A stretch of DNA of 64,000 nt from Tannerella sp. (GTDB lineage: Bacteria; Bacteroidota; Bacteroidia; Bacteroidales; Tannerellaceae): NCBI GenBank assembly GCA_031285565.1, contig JAITVY010000058.1, positions 1-64,000 on the forward strand. Direction: 5' to 3'. This document shows, in pieces, positions 1 to 8,557 of this stretch; positions within the stretch are counted from its first letter, which is position 1, and each line of letters opens with the position of its first letter. Position numbers and translations under genes: made by a program. The notes beneath the pieces are model-generated. The model was not told the origin of the DNA. It saw nothing but the letters and a program-made list of their open reading frames with translations, and did no database searches.

Positions 1-492
1 AATATTCAAAGAGCGCATAAGACCAGATCTACATCCGGGCTTTTAATTCATACGATGGGTAAAATTGCCATCGCTTTTATTTATCTTATTTTTTAAATAC
101 TGATTCGCATTATTATTTATTGTATATGTCAAATGAAAAGAGATCTATGGTGGCACATAGTACTACATAATCAAAACTCAGCAACTTTGCTTTTTTGTAA
201 TCAGTCACAAAAATAGTCAATTTATAATATTCAAAACGCATTGTTATTACATGAGTTTTGCATTTCAACCTTAAAAAAAGTGCATTTATCGAAAAAAAAC
301 ACTCATTCGTCTATTTTACTCAATTTGATATAATAATTTTCAAGACTTCCGCGTTTAAAAAACATAAGACGAAAAGGACAAGATAAACAGTTTATAGTAA
401 ACCGGAAGATCTGTTTAGGGTATTTTTAGTAGACAAGAAATTTTTATATGCAATCAAAAAAAATCTGTTAAGATGATAAAACTTCTACATGA
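1..492. other. AT-rich leader region, no gene seen
   Basis: No convincing coding sequence was found here on either strand. The stretch is very AT-rich. A terminator-like hairpin lies near its start (listed separately), which suggests that a plus-strand gene ends just outside the window. The rest is probably the upstream region of the small gene that begins near 493. I see no TAnnTTTG promoter element that I would defend. Confidence 0.5.
53..85 (+). terminator. Probable rho-independent terminator
   Basis: CGATGG (53-58) pairs with CCATCG (68-73) around a 9-nt loop and is followed by a T-rich run. It probably ends a plus-strand gene located before the window. The stem is only six base pairs. 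Confidence 0.45.
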
Positions 493-846
493 ATGATATG
501 TCGAACTTTAAAGAAAAAGAGTATGGTAAGCAAAGAGCCTTTCAGCATTTCTGTAGAAAATCTAAACCGGTATTTGGACTTGTCTCCAAACCAATTTAAT
601 GAAGTATCTGAGATCAACAGTTACTTTTTAGAATTGCAAAAGAAAAGTCGTAAATCAACTCCGGATTCGCAGAAAAAACAAGTGATGCAGGCTGTTTATG
701 ACAATCTGCAATCAATGAAGAACGTATTGAGTCCTAAACAATATCAGAGATATCTGATATTATTAAATGTACTGAATAGTAATCAATTAAAAGCAAGTAA
801 GAAAATTGACACCAGAATGTATCTTGCAAACAATATGGAAATTTAG
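493..846 (+). CDS. Small hypothetical protein with LSPxQ repeats
   Basis: I do not recognise this 117-residue protein. It is hydrophilic, rich in Lys, Gln and Ser, and predicted mostly helical, with no signal peptide or membrane segment. Two similar motifs, LSPNQ and LSPKQ, recur about 50 residues apart. They loosely recall the LTxxQ signature of Spy/CpxP-type periplasmic proteins, but without an export signal that link is weak. A second in-frame ATG at 523 follows a purine-rich stretch and may be the true start. The gene is followed at once by a strong terminator hairpin, so it is monocistronic and lies apart from the regulator pair downstream. A small cytoplasmic helical protein is the safest reading. 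Confidence 0.55.
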   Translation: MICRTLKKKSMVSKEPFSISVENLNRYLDLSPNQFNEVSEINSYFLELQKKSRKSTPDSQKKQVMQAVYDNLQSMKNVLSPKQYQRYLILLNVLNSNQLKASKKIDTRMYLANNMEI

Positions 847-880
847 ATGAGACAGTTTAAGTTTGGAATTAAATTACGGT

Positions 881-917
881 AAAAAGAATTATGCTCAAAA
901 GGTATAATTCTTTTTTT
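881..917 (+). terminator. Strong rho-independent terminator
   Basis: A perfect 12-bp stem (881-892 with 904-915) surrounds an 11-nt loop and ends in a run of T. It terminates the small gene ending at 846. Because the stem also carries A on its 5' side, it could act on both strands. Confidence 0.8.
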
Positions 918-1023
918 GCTCAGCCACCATACAAAATAATTAAAAGCTTTTCTCCTTTACCCTAACTATCTGACTATTTATAGACACAATCATCAAATAA
1001 GAAAAATAATCTGGAGATATTAT

Positions 1024-1031
1024 TATCTTTG
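1024..1031 (+). promoter_or_regulatory. Bacteroidota -7 promoter element for the NtrC-type regulator
   Basis: TATCTTTG matches the TAnnTTTG -7 consensus of the Bacteroidota primary sigma factor. Transcription would start near 1037, which makes the ATG at 1053 the start codon and rules out the in-frame TTG at 1029. No clear -33 TTTG is visible. Confidence 0.6.
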
Positions 1032-1052
1032 CATAAAACAAATGGAAGACCA

Positions 1053-2405
1053 ATGGCAAAAAAAGGAACAGTTTTAGTTGTTGATGATAATAAAGGAATA
1101 CTGACAGCAGTAAAAATGCTGTTGGAGACCTATTTCGAGAAGATAATCACACTTACCTCTCCGAATCTGATTCCTAATACACTTCGTAATGAGGATATTG
1201 ATGTCGTTCTGCTGGATATGAACTTTTCTGCCGGTATTAATACCGGAAACGAAGGACTTTTCTGGCTTACTGAAATCAAAAAAACAGATGCATCCATGCA
1301 GGTGGTACTCTTTACGGCTTATGCCGATATCGATTTAGCGGTGCGCGGAATAAAAGAAGGGGCTACGGATTTTATTGTAAAACCCTGGGACAATACCAAA
1401 CTGATTGAAACACTTCAATATGCATACGAACTGAAAGTTGCCAATAAAAAAGGGATGAAACTGACCCGCGAAAAACAGGTAGTATCCAAAGAAAGCGGCA
1501 TGTTCTGGGGCGAAAGTAACAGCATGCAGCAACTACGTTCGTTAATCGAGAAGGTTGCAAAAACCGATGCCAATATACTCATCACCGGCGAAAACGGAAC
1601 AGGAAAAGAAATGCTGGCACGGGAAATCCATTTGCTTTCAAACCGAAAAAAAGAAATGCTTATCACTGTCGATATGGGGGCAATTACAGAGACCTTATTC
1701 GAAAGCGAACTTTTCGGGCATGTAAAGGGAGCTTTTACGGATGCACGAGCCGACCGTCCGGGTAAATTTGAAGCTGCAAATAACGGTACGCTCTTTCTGG
1801 ATGAAATCGGAAATCTACCCTACCATCTGCAGGCAAAATTACTGACGGCATTGCAAAACCGGAGTATCATACGCGTAGGCAGTAACACTCCTATCCCTGT
1901 TAATATCAGGCTAATCAGTGCAACAAACAAGAACCTGCAGGAAATGGTACAGGCTGATCAATTCCGTGAAGACCTGTTATATCGTATCAATACAATTCAC
2001 GTCGAAATTCCGCCATTGCGCGAACGTACAGAAGATATTATTCCGTTGACCGAAATATTTCTTTCCAAATATGTAAACATATATTCAAAGCCTTCACTCA
2101 AACTAAGCAATAACGCAAAGGAAAAGTTGAAAAAACATCCCTGGTTCGGGAACATCCGGGAACTGCAACATACCATCGAAAAAGCGGTTATTATATCAGA
2201 GGGTAACACTTTGGAAGATACGGATTTTGATTTCCCGCAAAAAAAGGATGCACAGGTAAAAGAGGCCACAACACTGGAAGAAATGGAGTACAACATGATA
2301 AAAAGTGCAATGGACAAATATGGCGGAAATTTATCACTGGTTGCTAATCAGTTAGGAATCTCACGACAAACGCTTTACAATAAAATCAAAAGGTACGAAC
2401 TATAG
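1053..2405 (+). CDS. Sigma-54-dependent response regulator (NtrC family)
   Basis: This is a transcriptional activator that opens sigma-54 RNA polymerase complexes after phosphorylation. The domains are, in order: a receiver (about 1-125, phosphoacceptor D55 in LLDMNF), an AAA+ domain (about 150-385, Walker A GENGTGKE near 180, sigma-54 contact loop GAFTDA near 226, Walker B TLFLDEIG), and a Fis-type helix-turn-helix at the C-terminus (NLSLVANQLGISRQTLYNKI). The start at 1053 is chosen from the promoter and from a typical receiver N-terminus; an upstream TTG at 1029 is in frame but falls inside the promoter. The histidine kinase at 2591 follows on the same strand and is the obvious partner. 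The gap between them holds a 182-bp repeat-like insertion. The regulon cannot be told from the sequence; envelope or exopolysaccharide functions are common for such pairs. Confidence 0.93.
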   Translation: MAKKGTVLVVDDNKGILTAVKMLLETYFEKIITLTSPNLIPNTLRNEDIDVVLLDMNFSAGINTGNEGLFWLTEIKKTDASMQVVLFTAYADIDLAVRGIKEGATDFIVKPWDNTKLIETLQYAYELKVANKKGMKLTREKQVVSKESGMFWGESNSMQQLRSLIEKVAKTDANILITGENGTGKEMLAREIHLLSNRKKEMLITVDMGAITETLFESELFGHVKGAFTDARADRPGKFEAANNGTLFLDEIGNLPYHLQAKLLTALQNRSIIRVGSNTPIPVNIRLISATNKNLQEMVQADQFREDLLYRINTIHVEIPPLRERTEDIIPLTEIFLSKYVNIYSKPSLKLSNNAKEKLKKHPWFGNIRELQHTIEKAVIISEGNTLEDTDFDFPQKKDAQVKEATTLEEMEYNMIKSAMDKYGGNLSLVANQLGISRQTLYNKIKRYEL

Positions 2406-2586
2406 AGTCTGTTTAAGTTTTGCTCGTTAATTTTTTTAGAACTATTTTTAGGGTGATTTTTTCTTTTGAGAGGCGATTATAGCGGGCTATCTGAGCTGAG
2501 CAAAAGGAAAAATCAGACAAAAAGAGACTGAAAAAATAACGAAGACTCTCTATACTAATTTATTCGTGGAAAATTTAAATTGACTC
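2405..2586. repeat. MITE-like repeat, copy A
   Basis: This 182-bp element begins GAGTCTGTTTAA and ends TTAAATTGACTC, an imperfect 12-bp terminal inverted repeat. Its first 60 bases resemble those at 23430, and both copies end a few bases before a start codon. It fills the whole gap between the response regulator and the kinase. It has no coding capacity. Confidence 0.5.
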
Positions 2587-2590
2587 TAAA

Positions 2591-3907
2591 ATGATTAAGG
2601 GGTTCTATGATAGTCTGACATTTCGCCTGTCGTTATTAATCATACTAACTGTGCTGGCTACCTGGCTGTATATACAGCAGGAATGGGTATGGCTTGGTTT
2701 CACAATAGCCGGTTGGCTTGTAGCCATACAATTAATACGGAAATTATATAAACGCAATGCTCAAAAAGTAGCATTTATGTTTGATGCCATTGATAATGCT
2801 GATTATGCATTCAAATATGCTACTACGCGTCGTTTCTCTAACGATAGATTAGTAAATCAGTCATTAAACCGGATGACAAAAATCTTATTCGATGCAAAGG
2901 CCGATGCCGTCCAGAAAGAAAAGTATTATGAATTAATCCTGAACAGCATCACAACCGGTTTTATTGTAATTGATGATGAAGGATATATATATCAAACAAA
3001 CAACGAAGCGCTTCGTGTACTAGGTTTACCGGTTTTCACACATGTAAAACAATTACGGCGGATTGACGAAAGTCTGGAAGCGCTTGTAACAAATATACAG
3101 CCCGGGAATAAACAACAAATTTCATTTACAAACGAGCGTGGAACTGTTCATCTTTCTTTCAGGGTATCTGCTATGACCTTACAGGATAAACACGTGCGTA
3201 TTATTGCAATAAACGATATTAACAGCGAATTAGATGATAAAGAAATTGATTCATGGATTCGGTTGACACGGGTCTTAACACACGAAATCATGAATTCCAT
3301 TACGCCAATCACATCTTTAAGCGAAACACTCCTTTCAATCCATAGTGACGCCAATAAAGAAATCCGTAACGGACTCGAAGTTATCGGAGCCACCGGGAAA
3401 AGCCTGATCTCTTTTGTTGAGTCTTATCGAAAATTCACACATATTCCGGTTCCAACCCCATCCCTGTTCTATGTAAAGAAATTTTCAGAACGGATGGTAC
3501 AACTTGCATCATACCATAATCAATATCCTAATATCTCATTCCGGATCGATGTAGAACCGGAAGATTTAATCGTATATGCAGATGAAAACCTGATCAGTCA
3601 GGTTGTACTTAATCTGCTGAAAAATGCGATGCAGGCAATTGGAGATGACCAGCAAAACGGTCTGGTTAATGTAAAAGCATATTGCAACGAAGACGAAGCA
3701 ATTCTGATTGAAGTCAGTAACAATGGCCCTCTTATTCCACCGGAAGAAGCCGAACACATATTTGTGCCATTCTTTACAACCAAAGAAAACGGAAGCGGTG
3801 TCGGGCTATCTATTTCACGACAGATCATGCGCCTCTCGGGAGGCAGTATTTCACTCAAAAGCAGTCCATCTACGGGAACCACCACCTTTACGCTGATGTT
3901 CCCGTAA
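2591..3907 (+). CDS. NtrY-like membrane sensor histidine kinase
   Basis: This is a sensor kinase expected to phosphorylate the NtrC-type regulator encoded just upstream. Two closely spaced transmembrane helices (about residues 11-45) anchor it with little or no periplasmic loop, so any signal is probably sensed in the membrane or cytoplasm. A PAS-like domain follows (about 110-210, ILNSITTGFIVIDDEG). The dimerization/phosphoacceptor helix carries LTHEIMNSITP with H231, and the ATPase domain shows NLLKNAMQAI (N box), FVPFFTTKENGSGVGLSISR (F/G2 boxes) and a C-terminal SGGSISLKSS stretch. This H-box variant is typical of NtrY-like kinases of Bacteroidota. The gene converges with the isomerase gene, leaving only 26 bases between the stop codons. 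Confidence 0.9.
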   Translation: MIKGFYDSLTFRLSLLIILTVLATWLYIQQEWVWLGFTIAGWLVAIQLIRKLYKRNAQKVAFMFDAIDNADYAFKYATTRRFSNDRLVNQSLNRMTKILFDAKADAVQKEKYYELILNSITTGFIVIDDEGYIYQTNNEALRVLGLPVFTHVKQLRRIDESLEALVTNIQPGNKQQISFTNERGTVHLSFRVSAMTLQDKHVRIIAINDINSELDDKEIDSWIRLTRVLTHEIMNSITPITSLSETLLSIHSDANKEIRNGLEVIGATGKSLISFVESYRKFTHIPVPTPSLFYVKKFSERMVQLASYHNQYPNISFRIDVEPEDLIVYADENLISQVVLNLLKNAMQAIGDDQQNGLVNVKAYCNEDEAILIEVSNNGPLIPPEEAEHIFVPFFTTKENGSGVGLSISRQIMRLSGGSISLKSSPSTGTTTFTLMFP

Positions 3908-3933
3908 TTAATGGAAAATTATCTGATCTCCGG

Positions 3934-5343
3934 TTAACAAATCTGCTTCACCGGAATATTCAGTAAGAATCCTAATTTCTTAATCTTTCCGGATATATGT
4001 CCGATACCGATTGCACAATGATGTGAGGGACCGGCCTTCGACCATTGCTCCATAAATTCCTTTGCCGAAATAGAAAATTTATAGCGACTGTTCGTATTTC
4101 CGATTTGTAAAGTAGGTCCTGCGACCGACTCGCTTTCAGCCAAAAGCAAAGAAAACCCCGATTTATCTTCTACTACAGAAAGTATAGTAACAGGTCCATG
4201 TTTTACTGACATTTGTATAGACAATCCTTTCCCGGGTTTTCCATGGTAAACAGGCAGAGGAACCAACTTTACCTGATCCTCAGCCATATTAAAATGAGCC
4301 GGTCCGTCATGGCCCAGTAAAATAACATCATCGGTAAAATCCATGGCATAAAATTCAGAAAAGGATCCTCCCGCACCAAATTCCGCCATTATTTTCATGG
4401 CCTGAACATTTTTCACTTCACACTCACCGGCAACGGGTATTTTTTTCCCGGTTAGTAAAGTATTACCTGCAATAACAGATGTAACGATATTCGCATAGTC
4501 ATTACCGGCATACCCTTCATAATAATAAGCTAATGCATCGATACGATGGGTGTCCACTAATTTGTCCATTGCTACAGATGTATGTGCCGCACGTTCGATC
4601 TCTGCTTGCTCACAAGCCGGAATTACGTCAAACTTTGTGTTAAACTCATTTATCTTCCGGTCTATTTCTTCTGCGGAAATCTCATCACGGATTGCTTTCA
4701 ATTCGCACATTTCCAGCATTTCAATATGAGTCCCGAATGTAGCGGCCAGTTCCATTAAATCCGTATAAACATCGAGCATTCCGCCATAATAATGGCCCAG
4801 TATACCTAAACGACTATTATTTAATGCACATAAAACATTTGCAGCCTCTATCCATTCTTTTATCTGAGTCCATGTTTCCTGATCATCTAAATACCCTGAT
4901 ACGATATCATACCGGATACCTGAACGATTGAATACACAAGCGACTTCAGGAACAGCACAAGCCTGGCAGTGAGCTAACCATTCACCTGTCATATTGCCAC
5001 GGTCGCCCATAGCATTCAATTTGTCATAATCTATTGCAGCTACAGGCTGAACATTCAACACAATAACAGGCACTTTTATTTGTTGGGCAATTGGTAAGAC
5101 TGTCGATGATAATGCATAAGTAGAAATATAAAGAAAAGCAATATCGATCTTTTCTTCTCTTAAAAAATCAGCTGCCTGATGTGCTTTATCCGGATTGTCG
5201 ACCATACCTGCATCGATAACAGTTACCCCCATCTCTTCTATCCGGGTTTTTATTCGCTGCCGATATCCCTCTAACCGTGGCAATAGCCCGTCAAACTGAG
5301 GCCAGTATGTCTCCAAACCTATTCCAAACAAACCTATCTTCAT
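3934..5343 (-). CDS. L-fucose/L-arabinose isomerase-family enzyme
   Basis: This is a cytoplasmic aldose-ketose isomerase of the arabinose/fucose isomerase fold (469 residues, no signal peptide), which would interconvert a monosaccharide released by the PUL. Metal and catalytic positions of the family appear intact: E307 in GECEVK, E330 in GSFSEFY, H345 in LGHDGPAH, and a late His pair H441-H442. Their spacing is close to E306, E333, H350 and H450 of E. coli arabinose isomerase. The gene is last in the minus-strand rhamnose PUL, 14 bases after the GH78 gene stops, so it is almost surely co-transcribed. The substrate is not evident. L-rhamnose would normally use the unrelated RhaA isomerase, so this enzyme may act on another deoxy-sugar or pentose of the same polysaccharide. 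Confidence 0.85.
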   Translation of the reverse strand: MKIGLFGIGLETYWPQFDGLLPRLEGYRQRIKTRIEEMGVTVIDAGMVDNPDKAHQAADFLREEKIDIAFLYISTYALSSTVLPIAQQIKVPVIVLNVQPVAAIDYDKLNAMGDRGNMTGEWLAHCQACAVPEVACVFNRSGIRYDIVSGYLDDQETWTQIKEWIEAANVLCALNNSRLGILGHYYGGMLDVYTDLMELAATFGTHIEMLEMCELKAIRDEISAEEIDRKINEFNTKFDVIPACEQAEIERAAHTSVAMDKLVDTHRIDALAYYYEGYAGNDYANIVTSVIAGNTLLTGKKIPVAGECEVKNVQAMKIMAEFGAGGSFSEFYAMDFTDDVILLGHDGPAHFNMAEDQVKLVPLPVYHGKPGKGLSIQMSVKHGPVTILSVVEDKSGFSLLLAESESVAGPTLQIGNTNSRYKFSISAKEFMEQWSKAGPSHHCAIGIGHISGKIKKLGFLLNIPVKQIC

Positions 5344-5357
5344 AATTCTCTATATAT

Positions 5358-8135
5358 TTATTTTACAACTTTAAAATTATAAATGCCTGAAGCTATCTTA
5401 ATAACCATATGATTATTTTCATAAAGGACTTCCGACACTCCGTCTGCTTCGGCTATAGAAATACCGCTCTCCGTTATTCCCAACGAGTCTGATGTCGGTA
5501 AATAAACAGATGCAAAACTATTTGCCGGAACTTCCACACGCAGCAGAAATTCATCCTCATTATCTTTCCATTCCGATTTAATAATTCCGTAAGGAGATTC
5601 AAAAGACACATTTGCCTCCCTGACATCACCGACAATTTCCGGTTTAAATGCAATCTCTCTGAATCCAACCGAGCGATCAGCCTGACAAACGCCACCCAGA
5701 CTGCCAAACAACCATTCCATCAGATGCCCCAACATACAATGATTATTCGACACAAATCCATATGCCTGCCATGATTCGGTCAAAGATGTAGCGCCATGCG
5801 CTAATTGCCATCCGTACCCCGGTACATCATATTTACAATTCATATCATATATAATCTCCGAAGCGTTATTTTCTTCCAAAGCACGCAATACATATCGGTA
5901 GCCCACATCGCCCGCCGTCAATGCATTGTTGCGTTTACGAATATCTGCAACCAGGTTACCAAACGTCTTTTCACGATTATCATCCGTGGTTAATCCCATA
6001 TAGATGGCAACGGCATTGGCAGCCTGACTATCGCGGTCATATGTCAGGGTTGTCTGATTCCAGAAAGTATTATTAAAAGCCTTTTTAATTTGAATTGCCA
6101 GCTTCCCATATCTTTCGGCATCATCAGATCGACCCAGTAACAATGCCATTTTTTGCATAAGGGTCGTATTGTAATAATATATGGCAGTAGCTGTTACGCC
6201 ATTAGATGTAAGCTGGGATTCACCGGGATGTTCAGGTCCGATATCATACCAGTCACCCAATCCGTATGCAATAATATGATCATTCGCTTTTGATGTCAGA
6301 TAATCAAGATAACGTTGCATATCCGGATAATAATCTTCAATCAACCGTTTGTCACCATACCATTGGTAGATATACCAGGGACAAATAATAAATGCACTCC
6401 CCCACTCCGGCGTATCCTTAAAACCTCCTTCAAACTCTACCAGTTCGGGGGCAATATCCGGAATTAATCCGTCTACCGTTTGTGTAGAACGCATATCCAT
6501 CATTTTCTTTTCATACAAACGAGCCATGTCGTATCTATATTGAAACGAATATTGCATCAAATGTACTACTTCCAGCCATCCCAGCTTTTCGCGATGCGGA
6601 CAATCCGTTAATACACTCGCCATATTACTTCGCATAGACCAGTCTATCAGATTATAGATCTTATTAAACATCTCATTCGAACAATGGAAGGTTCCGACTT
6701 CTTTAGCCGAATTACATGTATGAAGTCCCGTTATGTCCATTATTTCCGGCAGTTTATCCGGATTTGGTTTTCCTACGGGTACAGCGCCTTCAATCTGCAC
6801 ATAACGAAAGCCATAATACGTAAACTGAGGTTGCCATGTTTCTGTATCATTTCCTTTGGTCGTATATGTATAATAAAAAGGAGATCCCGAAGCACTCTGA
6901 TTTACACTATTATCCGGGTTCAATAATTCCGCCGGATAAAGTTTTACCGGTAGTTTTTCACCACCTTTTATTTTCAGTTCAGGAATTCCTGAAAAATTCT
7001 GCCCAAGGTCATATACCCAGTTCCCCCCTGTTGTTTGCAAAATACGTACCACTGGTATGCGATCCCTGACTTTCAATGGCGCTGCTCGTTGAGAAACAAG
7101 TGTCGTTTTATAACCGGCAATGACAGGCTTATTCCACGATTTATCATCAAAACCGCTTTTCATCCAGCCATCTTGTACCCTGCCGGCATCATAATCTTCG
7201 CCACCATAAATGCTACTGAAAGTTACCGGGCTTTGGACCACTTTCCAACCCTGATCTGTAACAATATGCTCCACTGCCCCATTCGTATATTCTATCTGCA
7301 CATTCATTTTCATTTTAGGAGCGCCATACGAAGTAATCATTTTCAGATAACGTTCGCGGGGGATATTATAGAAACCATTCCCAAGCATAACACCAATCAC
7401 ATTATTACCCGGTTGAAGCATATCCGTAATATCAAACGACACATATAAAGCGCATTTATCATATTTGGTCCAACCCGGATCAAGAAAATTATTCCCGACT
7501 TTATCTCCGTTCAGGTACATTTCTAAATGTCCCAGACCAGAGACATAGGCTGTTGCTCTTTTTATATCTTTCTTTATTGAAAATTCTTTTCTAAACTGGG
7601 GGAGAAGATACATCCCTGTCTTTTTATCACCCAACTCCCTCTCAATATCAGCAATACCCATAGTAAATATTTCATCTTTCTTATCTTTCTCCAGGGCTAT
7701 CCATTGTGCTTTATTCCAGTCTTTCTCATTCAACAGTCCCATTTGAAAATAAGCTACCGGGCTCCAACGGGAAACATTTCCTTCTTTATCCCATATTTTA
7801 ACTTTCCAGAAATAACGTTTCCCGGATTGAAGTGTTTTTCCATCAAAATCATTCAATACGGATGAAGATGAATTTTGCTTTCCACTATCCCATATATTAC
7901 CATTGTCAGTTTTCAATTCCTCTTCCGTATCTGCGACCAGTATTTGCCAGGCGGATTGTTCAAAATTTCTTTTTTGGGCATTAATCTGCCAGCTGAAACG
8001 AGGTTTAACGGTTTCAATGCCTAAAGGATTTCCTTCATGCTCACAGGTAAGATTATATACTGAAAAAGTATTTTGTGCTGTTAGCGACACCGTTATGCCA
8101 ATGCAAAGGAATATGATAATAATACGGTTAATCAT
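5358..8135 (-). CDS. GH78 alpha-L-rhamnosidase, variant active site
   Basis: This is an exported glycoside hydrolase of family 78 (925 residues; signal peptide about 1-20), which removes terminal alpha-L-rhamnose by an inverting mechanism. It shows the family order: an N-terminal beta-sandwich starting YNLTCEHEGNPLGI, carbohydrate-binding-like sandwiches, then an (alpha/alpha)6 barrel (about 480-830) and a C-terminal sandwich. The core motif reads TDCPHREKLGW with D511 and E516. The usual following GD of GWxGD is replaced by LEV, so the second acidic residue is missing. I recall similar GWLEQ-type sequences in Bacteroidota GH78 proteins, so this is probably a subgroup rather than decay. It lies between the GH106-like gene and the isomerase in PUL A. 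Confidence 0.9.
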   Translation of the reverse strand: MINRIIIIFLCIGITVSLTAQNTFSVYNLTCEHEGNPLGIETVKPRFSWQINAQKRNFEQSAWQILVADTEEELKTDNGNIWDSGKQNSSSSVLNDFDGKTLQSGKRYFWKVKIWDKEGNVSRWSPVAYFQMGLLNEKDWNKAQWIALEKDKKDEIFTMGIADIERELGDKKTGMYLLPQFRKEFSIKKDIKRATAYVSGLGHLEMYLNGDKVGNNFLDPGWTKYDKCALYVSFDITDMLQPGNNVIGVMLGNGFYNIPRERYLKMITSYGAPKMKMNVQIEYTNGAVEHIVTDQGWKVVQSPVTFSSIYGGEDYDAGRVQDGWMKSGFDDKSWNKPVIAGYKTTLVSQRAAPLKVRDRIPVVRILQTTGGNWVYDLGQNFSGIPELKIKGGEKLPVKLYPAELLNPDNSVNQSASGSPFYYTYTTKGNDTETWQPQFTYYGFRYVQIEGAVPVGKPNPDKLPEIMDITGLHTCNSAKEVGTFHCSNEMFNKIYNLIDWSMRSNMASVLTDCPHREKLGWLEVVHLMQYSFQYRYDMARLYEKKMMDMRSTQTVDGLIPDIAPELVEFEGGFKDTPEWGSAFIICPWYIYQWYGDKRLIEDYYPDMQRYLDYLTSKANDHIIAYGLGDWYDIGPEHPGESQLTSNGVTATAIYYYNTTLMQKMALLLGRSDDAERYGKLAIQIKKAFNNTFWNQTTLTYDRDSQAANAVAIYMGLTTDDNREKTFGNLVADIRKRNNALTAGDVGYRYVLRALEENNASEIIYDMNCKYDVPGYGWQLAHGATSLTESWQAYGFVSNNHCMLGHLMEWLFGSLGGVCQADRSVGFREIAFKPEIVGDVREANVSFESPYGIIKSEWKDNEDEFLLRVEVPANSFASVYLPTSDSLGITESGISIAEADGVSEVLYENNHMVIKIASGIYNFKVVK

Positions 8136-8557
8136 GATGTATTTTTTTAATACTAATTATATATACAATACAGACATCATTAAACAATGGGAATCCAAAG
8201 TCACTTCTTTCTCGGCCTTGTACGGTGAGCCTAAAAAGAAGCGAAGACAGCGTTAAAAAATCCATGCTGTTTGAATGCGCCGTTTAAACGAGAGCATAAT
8301 ACAAGTAAACTTGTCTTCTGCCGAGTGTAGGCGCTTCGCTGTGATAACAGCAAAGATAAAAGGAACGAGTTTCATGGATTTTAGCCGACAAGCGCCACTT
8401 TTCAGTGCGAAGCGTACTAAGCCTTGATCTTTGTTTCTTTGATTCAAGTCACCAGGATAAGCATATCCAAAAAATGAGCAAGAAACTTACAGGCTGATTT
8501 AATGAGCTTTAAGCCTTGACCAAATTTCTAGTTTCTTAGGAGCCAAAGAAAGTAAAA
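8136..8557. repeat. Gene-free spacer, probable dispersed repeat
   Basis: This 422-bp gap between two PUL genes has no credible gene. A 64-codon open frame on the minus strand (8253-8447) starts MNQRNKDQGLVRF. I recall such frames as spurious ORFs repeated between genes in Bacteroidales, which points to a dispersed non-coding repeat. The segment from about 8200 to 8550 has a different texture (more G, C and mixed sequence) from the AT-rich gaps around it. Confidence 0.4.

Noticed and set aside
1029-1052. TTG at 1029 as the start of the NtrC-type regulator
   Set aside because: It overlaps the TATCTTTG promoter element, and the ATG at 1053 gives a standard receiver start.
8253-8447. A 64-codon minus-strand frame between two PUL genes
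   Set aside because: Its sequence looks like the spurious ORFs seen in dispersed intergenic repeats. It is short and lies in a repeat-like block.
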